Source: Halomarinibacterium sedimenti
GTDB taxonomy: Bacteria; Bacteroidota; Bacteroidia; Flavobacteriales; Flavobacteriaceae
Assembly (NCBI RefSeq): GCF_019312585.1
Contig: NZ_JAHWDP010000001.1
Location: 62,001-126,000, forward strand
Direction of reading: 5' to 3'
Length of the DNA stretch: 64,000 bases
In this document: positions 17,304 to 25,461 of the stretch, in pieces
Position numbering within the stretch: position 1 is the first letter of the stretch
Layout of the letters: each line of letters starts with the position of its first letter
The notes under the pieces: model-generated
Seen by the model: only the letters and a program-made list of their open reading frames with translations
The model's database searches: none
Told to the model about the DNA's origin: nothing
Position numbers and translations under genes: made by a program

Positions 17304-18260
17304 CTAATTGATAAATGCCATACTTGTAAAAATGGCGTAGGCAACAACAAGAACAAAACCTTTTAAACGTCCAATTTCAAATCTCTTGGGAAGAAAGACA
17401 AAGGGAATCAATACAGCCGCAAAACCCAGCATCCAAAAAATATCATTGGTAAGAACTTCTGGACTTTTAACCGAAATAGGCTGAATTAAAGAGGTAATGC
17501 CTAACACACAAGCAATGTTAAATATGTTTGAGCCAATTAAATTTCCTAATGAAATTGCTTTTTCTTTTTTCAAGGCAGCAATTACCGAAGCGGCCAATTC
17601 TGGAACACTAGTCCCCACGGCAATCATGGTAATCGCTATGACTCTTTCACTCACACCCATGGCAGTCGCTAAATCTACTGCTCCTTTCACCAAAAGCTCA
17701 CTTCCTCCCCAAAGTGATACTCCTCCAATAAGCAACCAAATAGCAATCTTGAAATTAGAAACCATGGCTAGTGATTCGTTTACCTCCTCCAAAACTTCAG
17801 TCTTTTTACCCCTCGTTTTTCTAGCTCTTGAGATAAGCATCCATAAATAAATACCTAATAACAATAAAAGCCCTCCACCTTCGATTCGAGACAATTCATT
17901 TCCAGAACGCAACAATACATACAACGCGATAGAGATAAACATCATGATAGGCCAATTGAGCTTGTAGAAATCCTTATCTATTGCTAAGGGTCCAATAACG
18001 GCGGTTATTCCTAATACGAGTCCAATATTGGCTATATTACTTCCTATAACATTTCCAAGAGAGATATCACTAAACCCTGACAATGCAGCATTTAAGCTCA
18101 CTAACAATTCTGGGGCTGACGTAGCAAAAGAAACTACCGTAAGCCCAATGACCATTTTGGATAAGTGTAATTTAAAGGAAAGCGCTACGGACGATCGGAC
18201 TAAAAATTCACCCCCTACTACTAATAAAGTAAGTCCTAAAAAAATGAAAAGTATGCTCAT
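17304..18260 (-). CDS. Calcium/sodium antiporter of the CaCA (YrbG-like) family
   Basis: A 318-residue inner-membrane exchanger (start at the ATG at 18258-18260, MSILFIFLGLTLLVVGGEFL). It has the two inverted alpha-repeats of the family: TSAPELLVSLNA with GNVIGSNIANIGLVLGI in the first half, and TSVPELAASVIA with GNLIGSNIFNIACVLGI in the second. About ten membrane segments are visible. It exchanges Na+ for Ca2+ or another cation. It is divergent from the blaI-like gene; the shared 148-bp region holds three operator-like palindromes. Confidence 0.92.
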   Translation of the reverse strand: MSILFIFLGLTLLVVGGEFLVRSSVALSFKLHLSKMVIGLTVVSFATSAPELLVSLNAALSGFSDISLGNVIGSNIANIGLVLGITAVIGPLAIDKDFYKLNWPIMMFISIALYVLLRSGNELSRIEGGGLLLLLGIYLWMLISRARKTRGKKTEVLEEVNESLAMVSNFKIAIWLLIGGVSLWGGSELLVKGAVDLATAMGVSERVIAITMIAVGTSVPELAASVIAALKKEKAISLGNLIGSNIFNIACVLGITSLIQPISVKSPEVLTNDIFWMLGFAAVLIPFVFLPKRFEIGRLKGFVLVVAYAIFTSMAFIN

Positions 18261-18339
18261 AGTTTTTATACAGTGCGAAGATAACAATTAAGAAAAAGGA
18301 ATGGAATCTTCAGAAAAAAATTATTCAGAAACAATATTT

Positions 18340-18395
18340 AACTAATAATTAAGTTATATAACTACAAATTTAGTTTTACAACTAAAAAAATAGTT
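18340..18395. promoter_or_regulatory. Three operator-like palindromes spaced 20 bp apart before blaI
   Basis: The form AACTA-N6-TAGTT occurs exactly at 18360-18375 and 18380-18395, and with one mismatch (AAGTT) at 18340-18355. All three start exactly 20 bp apart. The middle copy reads AACTACAAATTTAGTT and contains ACTACA, the half-site known from BlaI/MecI operators. The third copy overlaps the space between the -33 and -7 regions of the blaI promoter, so binding would block transcription; autoregulation is the simplest reading. Confidence 0.65.
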
Positions 18396-18396
18396 T

Positions 18397-18404
18397 TAAG
18401 TTTG
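18397..18404 (+). promoter_or_regulatory. TAnnTTTG -7 box immediately before the blaI start codon
   Basis: TAAGTTTG ends only 4 nt before the ATG at 18409. With the usual 4-7 nt distance to the transcription start, the mRNA would begin at or next to the start codon (leaderless). Confidence 0.55.
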
Positions 18405-18408
18405 ACTT

Positions 18409-18765
18409 ATGGAACAATTAACGAATAAAGAAGAAGAGGTTATGCAAGCTCTATGGAAGCTAGAAAAGGCTTTTGTGAAAGAGATTGTAGCCATTTTACC
18501 TAACGAAAACCATTACAATACCATTTCGACTATTGTAAGAAATTTAGAAGAAAAGGGATATGTCTCCTATACCGCCTACGGAAAAACTCACCAATATTAT
18601 CCTATTATATCTAAAGAAGAATACACAAAGCGCTTTATGAATTTAGCCATGAAACGATACTTCAATAATAATTATAAGAGTATGGTTTCTTTCTTTGCAA
18701 AAGAAGAGAAAATTAGCGCTAAAGAACTTCGAGAAATTTTGGATTTAATCGAAAACAAAAAATAA
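18409..18765 (+). CDS. BlaI/MecI/CopY family repressor
   Basis: A 118-residue winged-helix repressor. The N-terminal LTNKEEEVMQALWKLEKAFV and the recognition region NTISTIVRNLEEKGYVSYTA (residues about 42-61) are the family signature; the C-terminal part is a dimerisation helix pair. In the classical systems it dimerises on ACTACA-type palindromes and is inactivated by cleavage when its partner BlaR1/MecR1 protease is activated. The next gene, 1 nt downstream, is that partner, so this is a two-gene signalling unit. Confidence 0.93.
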   Translation: MEQLTNKEEEVMQALWKLEKAFVKEIVAILPNENHYNTISTIVRNLEEKGYVSYTAYGKTHQYYPIISKEEYTKRFMNLAMKRYFNNNYKSMVSFFAKEEKISAKELREILDLIENKK

Positions 18766-18766
18766 T

Positions 18767-20575
18767 ATGGAACTCATTACCTATATAATAAAGTCGGGAG
18801 GTGTTTTGGTATTGTTTTATGCTGTCTATTTCCTATGGCTACAAAAAGACACCTTGTTTAGAGCAAAAAGACAGTTTTTACTTTATGGACTTGCTACAGC
18901 TATCATTTTACCTTTAGTTGAATTTACAAAAACTGTTATTGTTGAAGTTCCGGAAATGACTCATGCCCTAAATACAGGAATTTCTACATTAAGTCAAACC
19001 CCACAACAAGCGGAACCCATTGCAATAAACCTATGGGATTTATTCTTGATTGTTTATAGTGTTGGAGTTGCTTTTATGGGATATCGATTTATTAAAGAGC
19101 TGTATGCTTTACTAAGCATTCTTATTTCTGGAAAAGCTGAAAAAATGGATGGGGTTTTCCACATTAAAACAGCTCAAAAACATGCCCCTTTTTCATTCTT
19201 TAATTATATTGTTTATAATCCGTTGCTTCATACAAATGAAGAATTACAAATGATTATTAAGCATGAAAAAGTACATGCAAATCAATGGCATTCTGCAGAT
19301 ATTCTACTGGCCAATTTGGTCCTCATTTTTCAATGGATAAATCCTTTTGCTTGGTTATTCAAAAATAGTATCGAAGAGAATTTAGAATTTATTGCCGATA
19401 ATGAAACGGTTCAACAAATTTCTTCAAAAAAAGCATATCAACTGGCACTGGTAAAGGCGTCATCATCCTACACCGTTCCAGCACTTACCAATAATTTTTA
19501 TCAATCATTCATCAAAAAACGAATCATTATGTTAAACAAAAGCAATTCAAGAAAAGTAAATGTTTTAAAAATTGGAATTATTCTTCCATTGTTAGCCCTC
19601 TTTTTATGGAGTTTTAATGTGAAAGAAATAGTCACTTACAAAACAATCCCTATGGCAGAAAAGCCCACTGAAAACCCTTCTACAAATGCGATTCCTGTGG
19701 TAGAAAATTCAGAAAAAAAGAAAAATGTAGCACAGAAAAACGAAACTCCTTCTATAACCGAAGTGTCTTCAGAACCTGAAATTAAGAATAACCCGGTAGA
19801 AAATGAAATTCGAGAAAAATTCAGTGTTAAGATTACAAAAAACACAAGCAACGCAGAGTTTGAAAACATTAAAAAGGAGCTGAAAGAAAAATACGGAATT
19901 GACCTAAGTTATTCGGTGATTAGGAATAATTCCAATGAGATTACTTCTTTGGCTATGAATTATACGAGTACAGATTCCCGTCACGGCAATTTTCATGAAA
20001 CAGACGAGGAAGGGATTGAAGAATTCTATTTTACTATTGATGAAACGGGCATTATTGAAATCTGGTCTGAAGCTTCAGAAGAGCGTCGTGTAGAGCGCAT
20101 GGAACGTAGAACAAAAGAAATGAAAGTGCGAAAAGATGAAATGGAAGTACGTAGAGAAGAAATGAAAGAACGTAGAAAAGAACTAGACAAACGCCGTGTA
20201 AAAATGGAAGAACGCAGAGAAAAGCAAATAGCCGTTATAGACGAAGAAAGAAGAGAATTAGCAAATAGAAAAAGAGCTATGACTTATTCCATTGCAAATA
20301 GCAGGGGTGGCTCAAACAGCAATGTAGCTGTTATATCGGGATCAGACGATAGTGTTGTAATTAATAAAAACACAAGTGACGCGGAACTCTCAAAAATGAA
20401 AACCGAATTAGCTTCAAAAAATATTGATTTTACTTACAAGAATGTAAAAAGAAATGATGTCGGTGAAATTGTAGCCATCAAAATATCAGTAGATGATAAT
20501 AAAGGATCGAAATCGACTTCGGTAATAAAAGGAGACGATGATGAGCCTATTGATTTAATTATAATTCACCAATAG
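18767..20575 (+). CDS. BlaR1-like M56 membrane metallopeptidase with an unusual C-terminal half
   Basis: A 602-residue protein. Residues 1-285 have the M56 layout: membrane helices near 6-24, 33-52, 85-110 and 268-285, with the zinc motif HEKVH at 166-170. Beyond the last helix there is no penicillin-binding sensor. Instead there is a linker rich in P, E, K, a roughly 75-residue unit starting KNTSNAEFENIKKELKEKYG (about 355), a long helix of E/R/K heptads (about 438-505), and a second unit starting KNTSDAELSKMKTELASKN (about 532) to the end. The protease probably cleaves the upstream BlaI-like repressor; the stimulus is unknown but should be read by these periplasmic units. Confidence 0.88.
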   Translation: MELITYIIKSGGVLVLFYAVYFLWLQKDTLFRAKRQFLLYGLATAIILPLVEFTKTVIVEVPEMTHALNTGISTLSQTPQQAEPIAINLWDLFLIVYSVGVAFMGYRFIKELYALLSILISGKAEKMDGVFHIKTAQKHAPFSFFNYIVYNPLLHTNEELQMIIKHEKVHANQWHSADILLANLVLIFQWINPFAWLFKNSIEENLEFIADNETVQQISSKKAYQLALVKASSSYTVPALTNNFYQSFIKKRIIMLNKSNSRKVNVLKIGIILPLLALFLWSFNVKEIVTYKTIPMAEKPTENPSTNAIPVVENSEKKKNVAQKNETPSITEVSSEPEIKNNPVENEIREKFSVKITKNTSNAEFENIKKELKEKYGIDLSYSVIRNNSNEITSLAMNYTSTDSRHGNFHETDEEGIEEFYFTIDETGIIEIWSEASEERRVERMERRTKEMKVRKDEMEVRREEMKERRKELDKRRVKMEERREKQIAVIDEERRELANRKRAMTYSIANSRGGSNSNVAVISGSDDSVVINKNTSDAELSKMKTELASKNIDFTYKNVKRNDVGEIVAIKISVDDNKGSKSTSVIKGDDDEPIDLIIIHQ

Positions 20576-20593
20576 TTTAAAATATTATATGCT

Positions 20594-20618
20594 AAAAGCC
20601 TCTTTATAAGAGGCTTTT
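20594..20618 (+). terminator. Terminator after the blaI-blaR1 unit
   Basis: AAAAGCCTCTT and AAGAGGCTTTT form a perfect 11-bp stem around a 3-nt loop (TAT), 18 nt after the BlaR1-like stop codon, followed by GTTATTTTT. Confidence 0.8.
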
Positions 20619-20631
20619 GTTATTTTTGAAT

Positions 20632-20784
20632 ATGAAGAAATCGTTTTTTAAGTTTTTAGCTAAACTGAATAAAAAACTACTCCCTAGTTTTACAAAAAAG
20701 GGGGTGGATTTGGCTAAAGCTTCAAAATTTCAGTTATTATTGTTTGGATATCGGTTATGGGTCACTAAAAATGCATTAGACTAG
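20632..20784 (+). CDS. Small basic protein, 50 aa
   Basis: An ATG at 20632 opens 50 codons ending with TAG at 20782-20784. The protein is strongly basic in its first half (MKKSFFKFLAKLNKKLLPSF) and ends FGYRLWVTKNALD. Short proteins like this occur widely in flavobacterial genomes, sometimes labelled as SsrA-binding protein, although they bear no resemblance to SmpB. The terminator 13 nt upstream implies its own promoter or a leaderless start. Its stop overlaps the stop of the convergent apt gene by 4 nt. Function unknown. Confidence 0.7.
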   Translation: MKKSFFKFLAKLNKKLLPSFTKKGVDLAKASKFQLLLFGYRLWVTKNALD

Positions 20785-21296
20785 TAATTTAATATCGAGG
20801 CTACTGGATATTTTCTTAATTTGTCTTTTCCGTCCAGAAAATCCAATTGCATAATAAAATTACACTGTACAATTTCACCTCCTAATTTTTCAACCAATTG
20901 GCATACTGCTTTTGCCGTACCTCCAGTTGCCAACACGTCGTCATGTACCAATACTTTGTCACCTTTTGCAATAGCATCTTCATGAATTTCGAGTGCATCC
21001 CAACCGTACTCCAGCTCGTAAGGTTGCTTAATAGTGGTAAATGGAAGTTTTCCAGGTTTTCTAACGGGCACAAAACCCACTCCCAATGCTTGCGCTAAAA
21101 GTGTTCCAAAGAAAAACCCACGAGACTCAACTCCCACCACTTTATCAATTTTTTTGGCTTTTACTAATTGCACTAACTCTTTTAGGCATTGTGCAGTCGC
21201 CTCTGGCGACGAAAGCAAGGGTGTAATATCTTTAAAAACAATTCCTTGTTTTGGAAAGTCTGGAATAATGCGGATATAATCTTCTAGGTCTAACAT
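20781..21296 (-). CDS. apt: Adenine phosphoribosyltransferase
   Basis: A 171-residue type I phosphoribosyltransferase that salvages adenine with PRPP to AMP. It shows the family opening YIRIIPDFPKQGIVFKDITP, the VVGVESRGFFFGTLLAQALG block and the PRPP-binding loop KVLVHDDVLATGGTAKA. Length is standard. It reads toward the 50-aa gene, with overlapping stop codons, and lies divergent from the tRNA-Arg gene. Confidence 0.96.
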   Translation of the reverse strand: MLDLEDYIRIIPDFPKQGIVFKDITPLLSSPEATAQCLKELVQLVKAKKIDKVVGVESRGFFFGTLLAQALGVGFVPVRKPGKLPFTTIKQPYELEYGWDALEIHEDAIAKGDKVLVHDDVLATGGTAKAVCQLVEKLGGEIVQCNFIMQLDFLDGKDKLRKYPVASILNY

Positions 21297-21341
21297 ATTT
21301 TTAGTTATTGTCTATTGCTTTAAAGGTAAAAAGAAATATAT

Positions 21342-21372
21342 TTGCACCCCGAAAGAAAATCGGCTATTTTTG
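21342..21372 (+). promoter_or_regulatory. Full promoter of the tRNA-Arg gene
   Basis: TTG at 21342-21344 and TATTTTTG at 21365-21372 are separated by 20 nt, the textbook Bacteroidota arrangement (TTG-N17-23-TAnnTTTG). The -7 box ends 18 nt before the mature tRNA. Confidence 0.75.
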
Positions 21373-21390
21373 TAATCGATTTTAAAAAAC

Positions 21391-21464
21391 GGCCTCGTGG
21401 CGCAACTGAATAGCGCATCTGATTACGGCTCAGAAGGTTGCAGGTTTGAATCCTGCCGAGGTCA
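21391..21464 (+). tRNA. tRNA-Arg (anticodon ACG)
   Basis: A 74-nt cloverleaf can be folded by eye. The acceptor GGCCTCG (21391-21397) pairs with CGAGGTC (21457-21463) with one G-T. The anticodon stem-loop is TCTGA-TTACGGC-TCAGA with ACG at 21425-21427; the T-arm is GCAGG-TTTGAAT-CCTGC. The discriminator is A at 21464, and CCA is not encoded. ACG is normally edited to ICG by TadA to read CGU, CGC and CGA codons. Confidence 0.95.
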
Positions 21465-21471
21465 CAAATAA

Positions 21472-21500
21472 AAAAAGCAAGCTTAGTAGCTTGCTTTTTT
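21472..21500. terminator. Bidirectional terminator between tRNA-Arg and the MscS gene
   Basis: AAAAAGCAAGC and GCTTGCTTTTT form a perfect stem around TTAGTA. A/T tracts on both sides allow it to serve the tRNA on the plus strand and the mechanosensitive-channel gene (stop at 21516) on the minus strand. Confidence 0.8.
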
Positions 21501-21515
21501 TATTCCATTAAAGTT

Positions 21516-23348
21516 TTACTTCTCCTTATTCACTTTTACATTAAAACTCGGTGCTTTGTAGTCCTTAGGAAGGTAATCTGCTGGAATAGTAATGTTATTT
21601 CCATCTCTTGCAGCGCGATAATGTGGAGAAAGTATTTCAATTCCTCTTTCGTTGCAAACATTTTGAATATTCTGATTTAAATTTGAATAAATAGCAGCTT
21701 GCTTGGAAGCTTCTCTAGTATATGCATTAATTTGATAGGAGACATAAAAATCATCCAAACTTGTTTGCAATACAAAAGGGACAGGCTCATGTAAAACCAT
21801 TTCTGTTTTAAGTGCAGCATCTATTAATGCTTGGTGCATATCTTTCCAAGGCACATCATAACCAATGGTTACGGTAGTATGAAGTATTAGCCCTTTATCG
21901 TTGGCTTCACTACTATAATTAGTAGTATTTCCAGATAATACCGAAGAATTAGGAATCGTAATTATTTCGTTTTTAATGGTTCTTATTCTAGTTACCAACA
22001 ACGTCTTTTCAATAACATCTCCAGAAACATCTGCAATTTTTATACGATCACCAATTTTAAAAGGTCGCATATAGGTGATTACTAAGCCAGCAACCATATT
22101 GGCTATTGCGGTTGAAGAACCTAAGGAAAATAATACCCCCACAAAAACAGAAACTCCTTTAAATATGTTTGAGTCTGATCCCGGTAAAAAAGGAAAAATA
22201 AGAACAAACATAAAAGCATAAAGTAAAAACTTTACAATACTTAATGTGGGTGTCGCCCAGTCTGCATGAAAACCAGAAATTTTAAGCTTTTCAGTTTCAA
22301 TCTCTCGAAAAATATACTTTACAAACTTGATAACATATTTCATCACAAAATATATCACCAAAATGCTAAATAAATTGGGAAGATATTCCCAAACAGCAAC
22401 TAAAACTCCCTTAAAGGGGGACCAGACAAGTTCAAAGAGACGATCTGCCCAACTACGTGAAATAGGAAAAATACTAAATATAACAGGTAAAGCAATGTAC
22501 ACTAGGATAATAAAGACAACCCATCGCAATACTTTTAGGAAAAATAAAACTACTTGTAATTCCTGTTCTGCTGTAAGAAACGTATAATCTTTATATGTTA
22601 AGTTTTTAAGCCACGAGTCTTTTTTAGTATCCACTAATTTCAATAATCTCCGGTAGCCCTTTCCAATAAGTAGGATGAAAAACCAAAGAACTCCAATCAC
22701 TAATAAAGCCAGACCAATTCTCAAAAGAATTTTTGAAATGCTATTATCGGTTCGGCTTTTAATAATAGATTCCTTAATCGTTTTTTGTAAGTCTAAAGCC
22801 AGTTCCTCATTTGTTTTATGATACCAAATAGCGTCATTTTCTGAAACACTCATGATAATAGTTTCGTCGTAAACAATATCAAAATTGTCTTCGGCCTCTA
22901 CCACGGCAATAGCTTCGGTATCTAAAAACTCATCTTCATACAGTGATTTTATTTTTCGGCTAATGGTAGCAGCCCTGTCTGAAGGAGTTGAGGCTCCAAT
23001 TTTTGAATAAATAAGAAAGAGCGTATCTTTATCAACTCCCAATACAGGGTAGCCTTTAGCTGTTTTTCGAAGGGAATCTATTCGGGCCTTTTTACTGTCA
23101 TTTGTAATATTCTCTTGAGAGTTAATAGATGTTATTTGTTTCTTTAGCTCTGCCTTTATAACGTCATCTTCAATTTCAATTTTTGAAGTATCAATCTGTA
23201 ATTGGACATTCTTTACAGAATCTATAATGCGTTGTTTCTCTGCTGCTATAATTCTGCTTATAGAATCGGCACTTACTTGAGCTTTGGCACTGTAGATACA
23301 AAGCATTGATAAAAATAAGATAAACTTAAAAAAACTATTTTTCATCAT
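21516..23348 (-). CDS. Large MscS-family mechanosensitive channel
   Basis: A 610-residue protein. Residues 1-23 are a signal peptide (SAKAQ cleavage). Residues about 25-190 form a periplasmic, partly coiled domain. Five or so membrane helices follow between about 205 and 420. The MscS core begins with the pore-lining helix FSLGSSTAIANMVAGLVITY, then the beta domain (MRPFKIGDRIKIADVSGDVI, TIPNSSVLSGNTTNYSS), and ends in the cytoplasmic cage with SPHYRAARDGNNITIP. It should open under membrane tension to protect against osmotic downshock. It is transcribed alone. Confidence 0.9.
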   Translation of the reverse strand: MMKNSFFKFILFLSMLCIYSAKAQVSADSISRIIAAEKQRIIDSVKNVQLQIDTSKIEIEDDVIKAELKKQITSINSQENITNDSKKARIDSLRKTAKGYPVLGVDKDTLFLIYSKIGASTPSDRAATISRKIKSLYEDEFLDTEAIAVVEAEDNFDIVYDETIIMSVSENDAIWYHKTNEELALDLQKTIKESIIKSRTDNSISKILLRIGLALLVIGVLWFFILLIGKGYRRLLKLVDTKKDSWLKNLTYKDYTFLTAEQELQVVLFFLKVLRWVVFIILVYIALPVIFSIFPISRSWADRLFELVWSPFKGVLVAVWEYLPNLFSILVIYFVMKYVIKFVKYIFREIETEKLKISGFHADWATPTLSIVKFLLYAFMFVLIFPFLPGSDSNIFKGVSVFVGVLFSLGSSTAIANMVAGLVITYMRPFKIGDRIKIADVSGDVIEKTLLVTRIRTIKNEIITIPNSSVLSGNTTNYSSEANDKGLILHTTVTIGYDVPWKDMHQALIDAALKTEMVLHEPVPFVLQTSLDDFYVSYQINAYTREASKQAAIYSNLNQNIQNVCNERGIEILSPHYRAARDGNNITIPADYLPKDYKAPSFNVKVNKEK

Positions 23349-23393
23349 AAAAATCTTATATATAACAGCTATAAATTACTGTTTTTAAGGGAT

Positions 23394-23401
23394 CAAAGGT
23401 A
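23394..23401 (-). promoter_or_regulatory. TAnnTTTG -7 box for the MscS gene
   Basis: CAAAGGTA on the plus strand reads TACCTTTG, 45 nt before the start. No exact TTG box at the expected position. Confidence 0.45.
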
Positions 23402-23556
23402 TATATATTTCATTTACGTTTAAAAATGGTGTAATTTTTTATGAAACATATAACATTTAGGCTTTAAATGAGTGTAATAGCAAGAAAACTGCCCTGAACT
23501 CTCTTTAAAAGTCAACACATATGGATTATAAAATTGAAGCTAGATAAACTGAAAAG

Positions 23557-23832
23557 TTAAATTATTTCTGCGCTAAGACCTGCCTTCAATAATTTACTGC
23601 AACGAGGTTTTAAATCTTCAAAAGAACCCGATTTAACCGTGCATTTCCCTTTGTAATGAACAATAATAGCACATTGTTCTGCCTGTATAGTAGTGTGCTC
23701 ACAAGTGGCTACAAGCATTTCTATAACGTGATCAAAGGTATTCACCTCATCATTGTATAATACAATCTGATTTTCTTGATCTTCCTGTTCGGCGACTAAG
23801 AGGTCCTCTTGGTATTTTTCTTTTGTACTCAT
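23557..23832 (-). CDS. clpS: ClpS-type protease adaptor
   Basis: A 91-residue adaptor that delivers N-degron substrates to ClpAP/ClpCP. The ATG at 23830-23832 (MSTKEKYQEDLLVAEQEDQE) is preferred. The core YNDEVNTFDHVIEMLVATCE contains the conserved N-D/E and hydrophobic pocket positions, followed by AEQCAIIVHYKGKCTVKSG. It is the last gene of a minus-strand operon with prmA (21 nt upstream), tpiA, an ABC permease, a DoxX-like protein and DUF1599. Confidence 0.92.
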   Translation of the reverse strand: MSTKEKYQEDLLVAEQEDQENQIVLYNDEVNTFDHVIEMLVATCEHTTIQAEQCAIIVHYKGKCTVKSGSFEDLKPRCSKLLKAGLSAEII

Positions 23833-23853
23833 CGTTAGAAACTTACACTGCAA

Positions 23854-24690
23854 CTAATTTACAAATTTTGCTGCAATCCAATTATTTTTTTCTTTGTTTT
23901 CAACGAATTGAAGCCCCAACTTATTGCAACATTCTATAATAATTGGTAAATCTTCGTTATAAAAACCACTTAAATATAATTCCCCCCCCTTTTTAAGTCC
24001 TTTTGAATATATTTCCATATCATTCAGCAAGATATTTCTATTAATGTTGGCAATAACAGTATCATAGGTTTCTGAAGTAGGTAATACAGAAGCATCACCT
24101 AACTTTACTGAAATATATTTACAATGATTCCGAAGTACGTTCTCTTCCGAATTTTCTACACACCAATCATCTATATCAATCGCATCTAATTTTGAAGCGC
24201 CTCTCATTTCAGCAAGAATCGCCAAAACGGCCGTTCCGCAGCCCATATCCAGTACTGTTTTACCTGCAAAATTGTTTTCTAAAATAAACTGAAGCATCAT
24301 AAAAGTTGTTTCGTGATGCCCCGTTCCAAAAGACATTTTAGGCTCGATGACAATCTCGTATTGTACATTAAAAGGCTTATGAAATGGAGCGCGAACTGCA
24401 CAGGCATCTGCTATAACAATGGGCTCAAAGTTTTTTTCCCATTCTTCATTCCAATTCACTTGCTCAATTTCTTTAAAACTGCATGTAATTTCAAATTCAT
24501 CCGATTCTAAAATCTGAATATCTTTCAGGATATCCTCGTTCCATTCCTCTTTCTGAATATAGGCTAGCACCCCATCTTCAGTTTCAATAAAACTTTCAAA
24601 ACCCGCATAGCCCAGCTCTGCGATTAATATTTCGGAAGCTGGTTGTAAAGGTTTTACTGTAAAATGATATTCAATATATACTGCGCTCAT
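23854..24690 (-). CDS. prmA: Ribosomal protein L11 methyltransferase
   Basis: A 278-residue class I methyltransferase that trimethylates ribosomal protein L11. The N-terminal substrate-binding ferredoxin-like domain (AELGYAGFESFIETEDGVLA) is followed by the SAM domain: MSFGTGHHETTFMMLQF, motif I VLDMGCGTAVLAILAEMRGA and motif IV YDTVIANINRNILL. Its start overlaps the tpiA stop by 1 nt, so translation is likely coupled. Confidence 0.94.
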   Translation of the reverse strand: MSAVYIEYHFTVKPLQPASEILIAELGYAGFESFIETEDGVLAYIQKEEWNEDILKDIQILESDEFEITCSFKEIEQVNWNEEWEKNFEPIVIADACAVRAPFHKPFNVQYEIVIEPKMSFGTGHHETTFMMLQFILENNFAGKTVLDMGCGTAVLAILAEMRGASKLDAIDIDDWCVENSEENVLRNHCKYISVKLGDASVLPTSETYDTVIANINRNILLNDMEIYSKGLKKGGELYLSGFYNEDLPIIIECCNKLGLQFVENKEKNNWIAAKFVN

Positions 24691-25451
24691 TACATTGCTT
24701 TAATAATAGCAGCAAAATCTTGCGCATTCAAAGAAGCTCCACCAATCAATCCGCCATCTACATCGGGTTTTCCAAAAATCTCGACAGCATTGCTGGGTTT
24801 TACGCTTCCACCATATAAGATAGAAACACCTTCTGCTAATGCTTCGGAGTAGTTATCTGAAATTGTTTTTCGAATAAAGGCGTGCATTTCTTGTGCCTGC
24901 TCTGGTGTAGCAGTCATTCCAGTACCAATGGCCCAAACAGGCTCATAAGCTAGAATGATTTTTTTCCAGTCCTCTTTAGATAAATGGAACAATGCCTTTC
25001 GCAATTGTTTTTCTACCACCGTAAAATGATTTCCTAGATGCCTTTCATCTAGTTTTTCACCAAAACAAAACACCACTTCTAAACCATTTTTAAGTGCGGC
25101 ATCTACTTTTTGTTGCAACAATTCGTCCGTTTCATGAAAATATTCGCGACGTTCACTATGACCTAAAATCACTTTAGTAACGTGAGCGTTTAACAACATT
25201 TTTGCTGAAACTTCCCCTGTATAAGCACCACTCTCTGCTTGATGCATATTTTGTGCCCCTACTTCTACTCTACTATCTCTTCCCGAAGCATCCTGCGCCC
25301 CTTGAATGCTAAGAAACGGCGGAAAAACCATTACTCGATTCCCGTTAATATCGTGATTTTGAATCTCCGCACTAATATCATTGACTAGTTGCATCGCTTC
25401 GTCACGATTGATATTCATTTTCCAGTTTCCTGCTACTATTTTCGTTCTCAT
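24690..25451 (-). CDS. tpiA: Triosephosphate isomerase
   Basis: A 253-residue TIM barrel that interconverts DHAP and glyceraldehyde-3-phosphate. Catalytic landmarks are the N-terminal AGNWKMN (Lys), ILGHSERR (His), AYEPVWAIGTG (Glu) and the phosphate loop ILYGGSVKPSNA; GLIGGASL closes the site. Length is normal. It lies between the ABC permease gene (10 nt upstream) and prmA (1-nt overlap). Confidence 0.97.
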   Translation of the reverse strand: MRTKIVAGNWKMNINRDEAMQLVNDISAEIQNHDINGNRVMVFPPFLSIQGAQDASGRDSRVEVGAQNMHQAESGAYTGEVSAKMLLNAHVTKVILGHSERREYFHETDELLQQKVDAALKNGLEVVFCFGEKLDERHLGNHFTVVEKQLRKALFHLSKEDWKKIILAYEPVWAIGTGMTATPEQAQEMHAFIRKTISDNYSEALAEGVSILYGGSVKPSNAVEIFGKPDVDGGLIGGASLNAQDFAAIIKAM

Positions 25452-25461
25452 AAGTCTTTTT

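Noticed and set aside
20632-20784. SsrA-binding protein SmpB
   Set aside because: The 50 residues show none of the SmpB fold or length (about 150 aa); the name in use for some homologues looks like carried-over error.
21391-21500. Integration site (att) at tRNA-Arg
   Set aside because: No integrase and no repeat of the tRNA 3' end in the flanking DNA; the downstream hairpin is an ordinary terminator.
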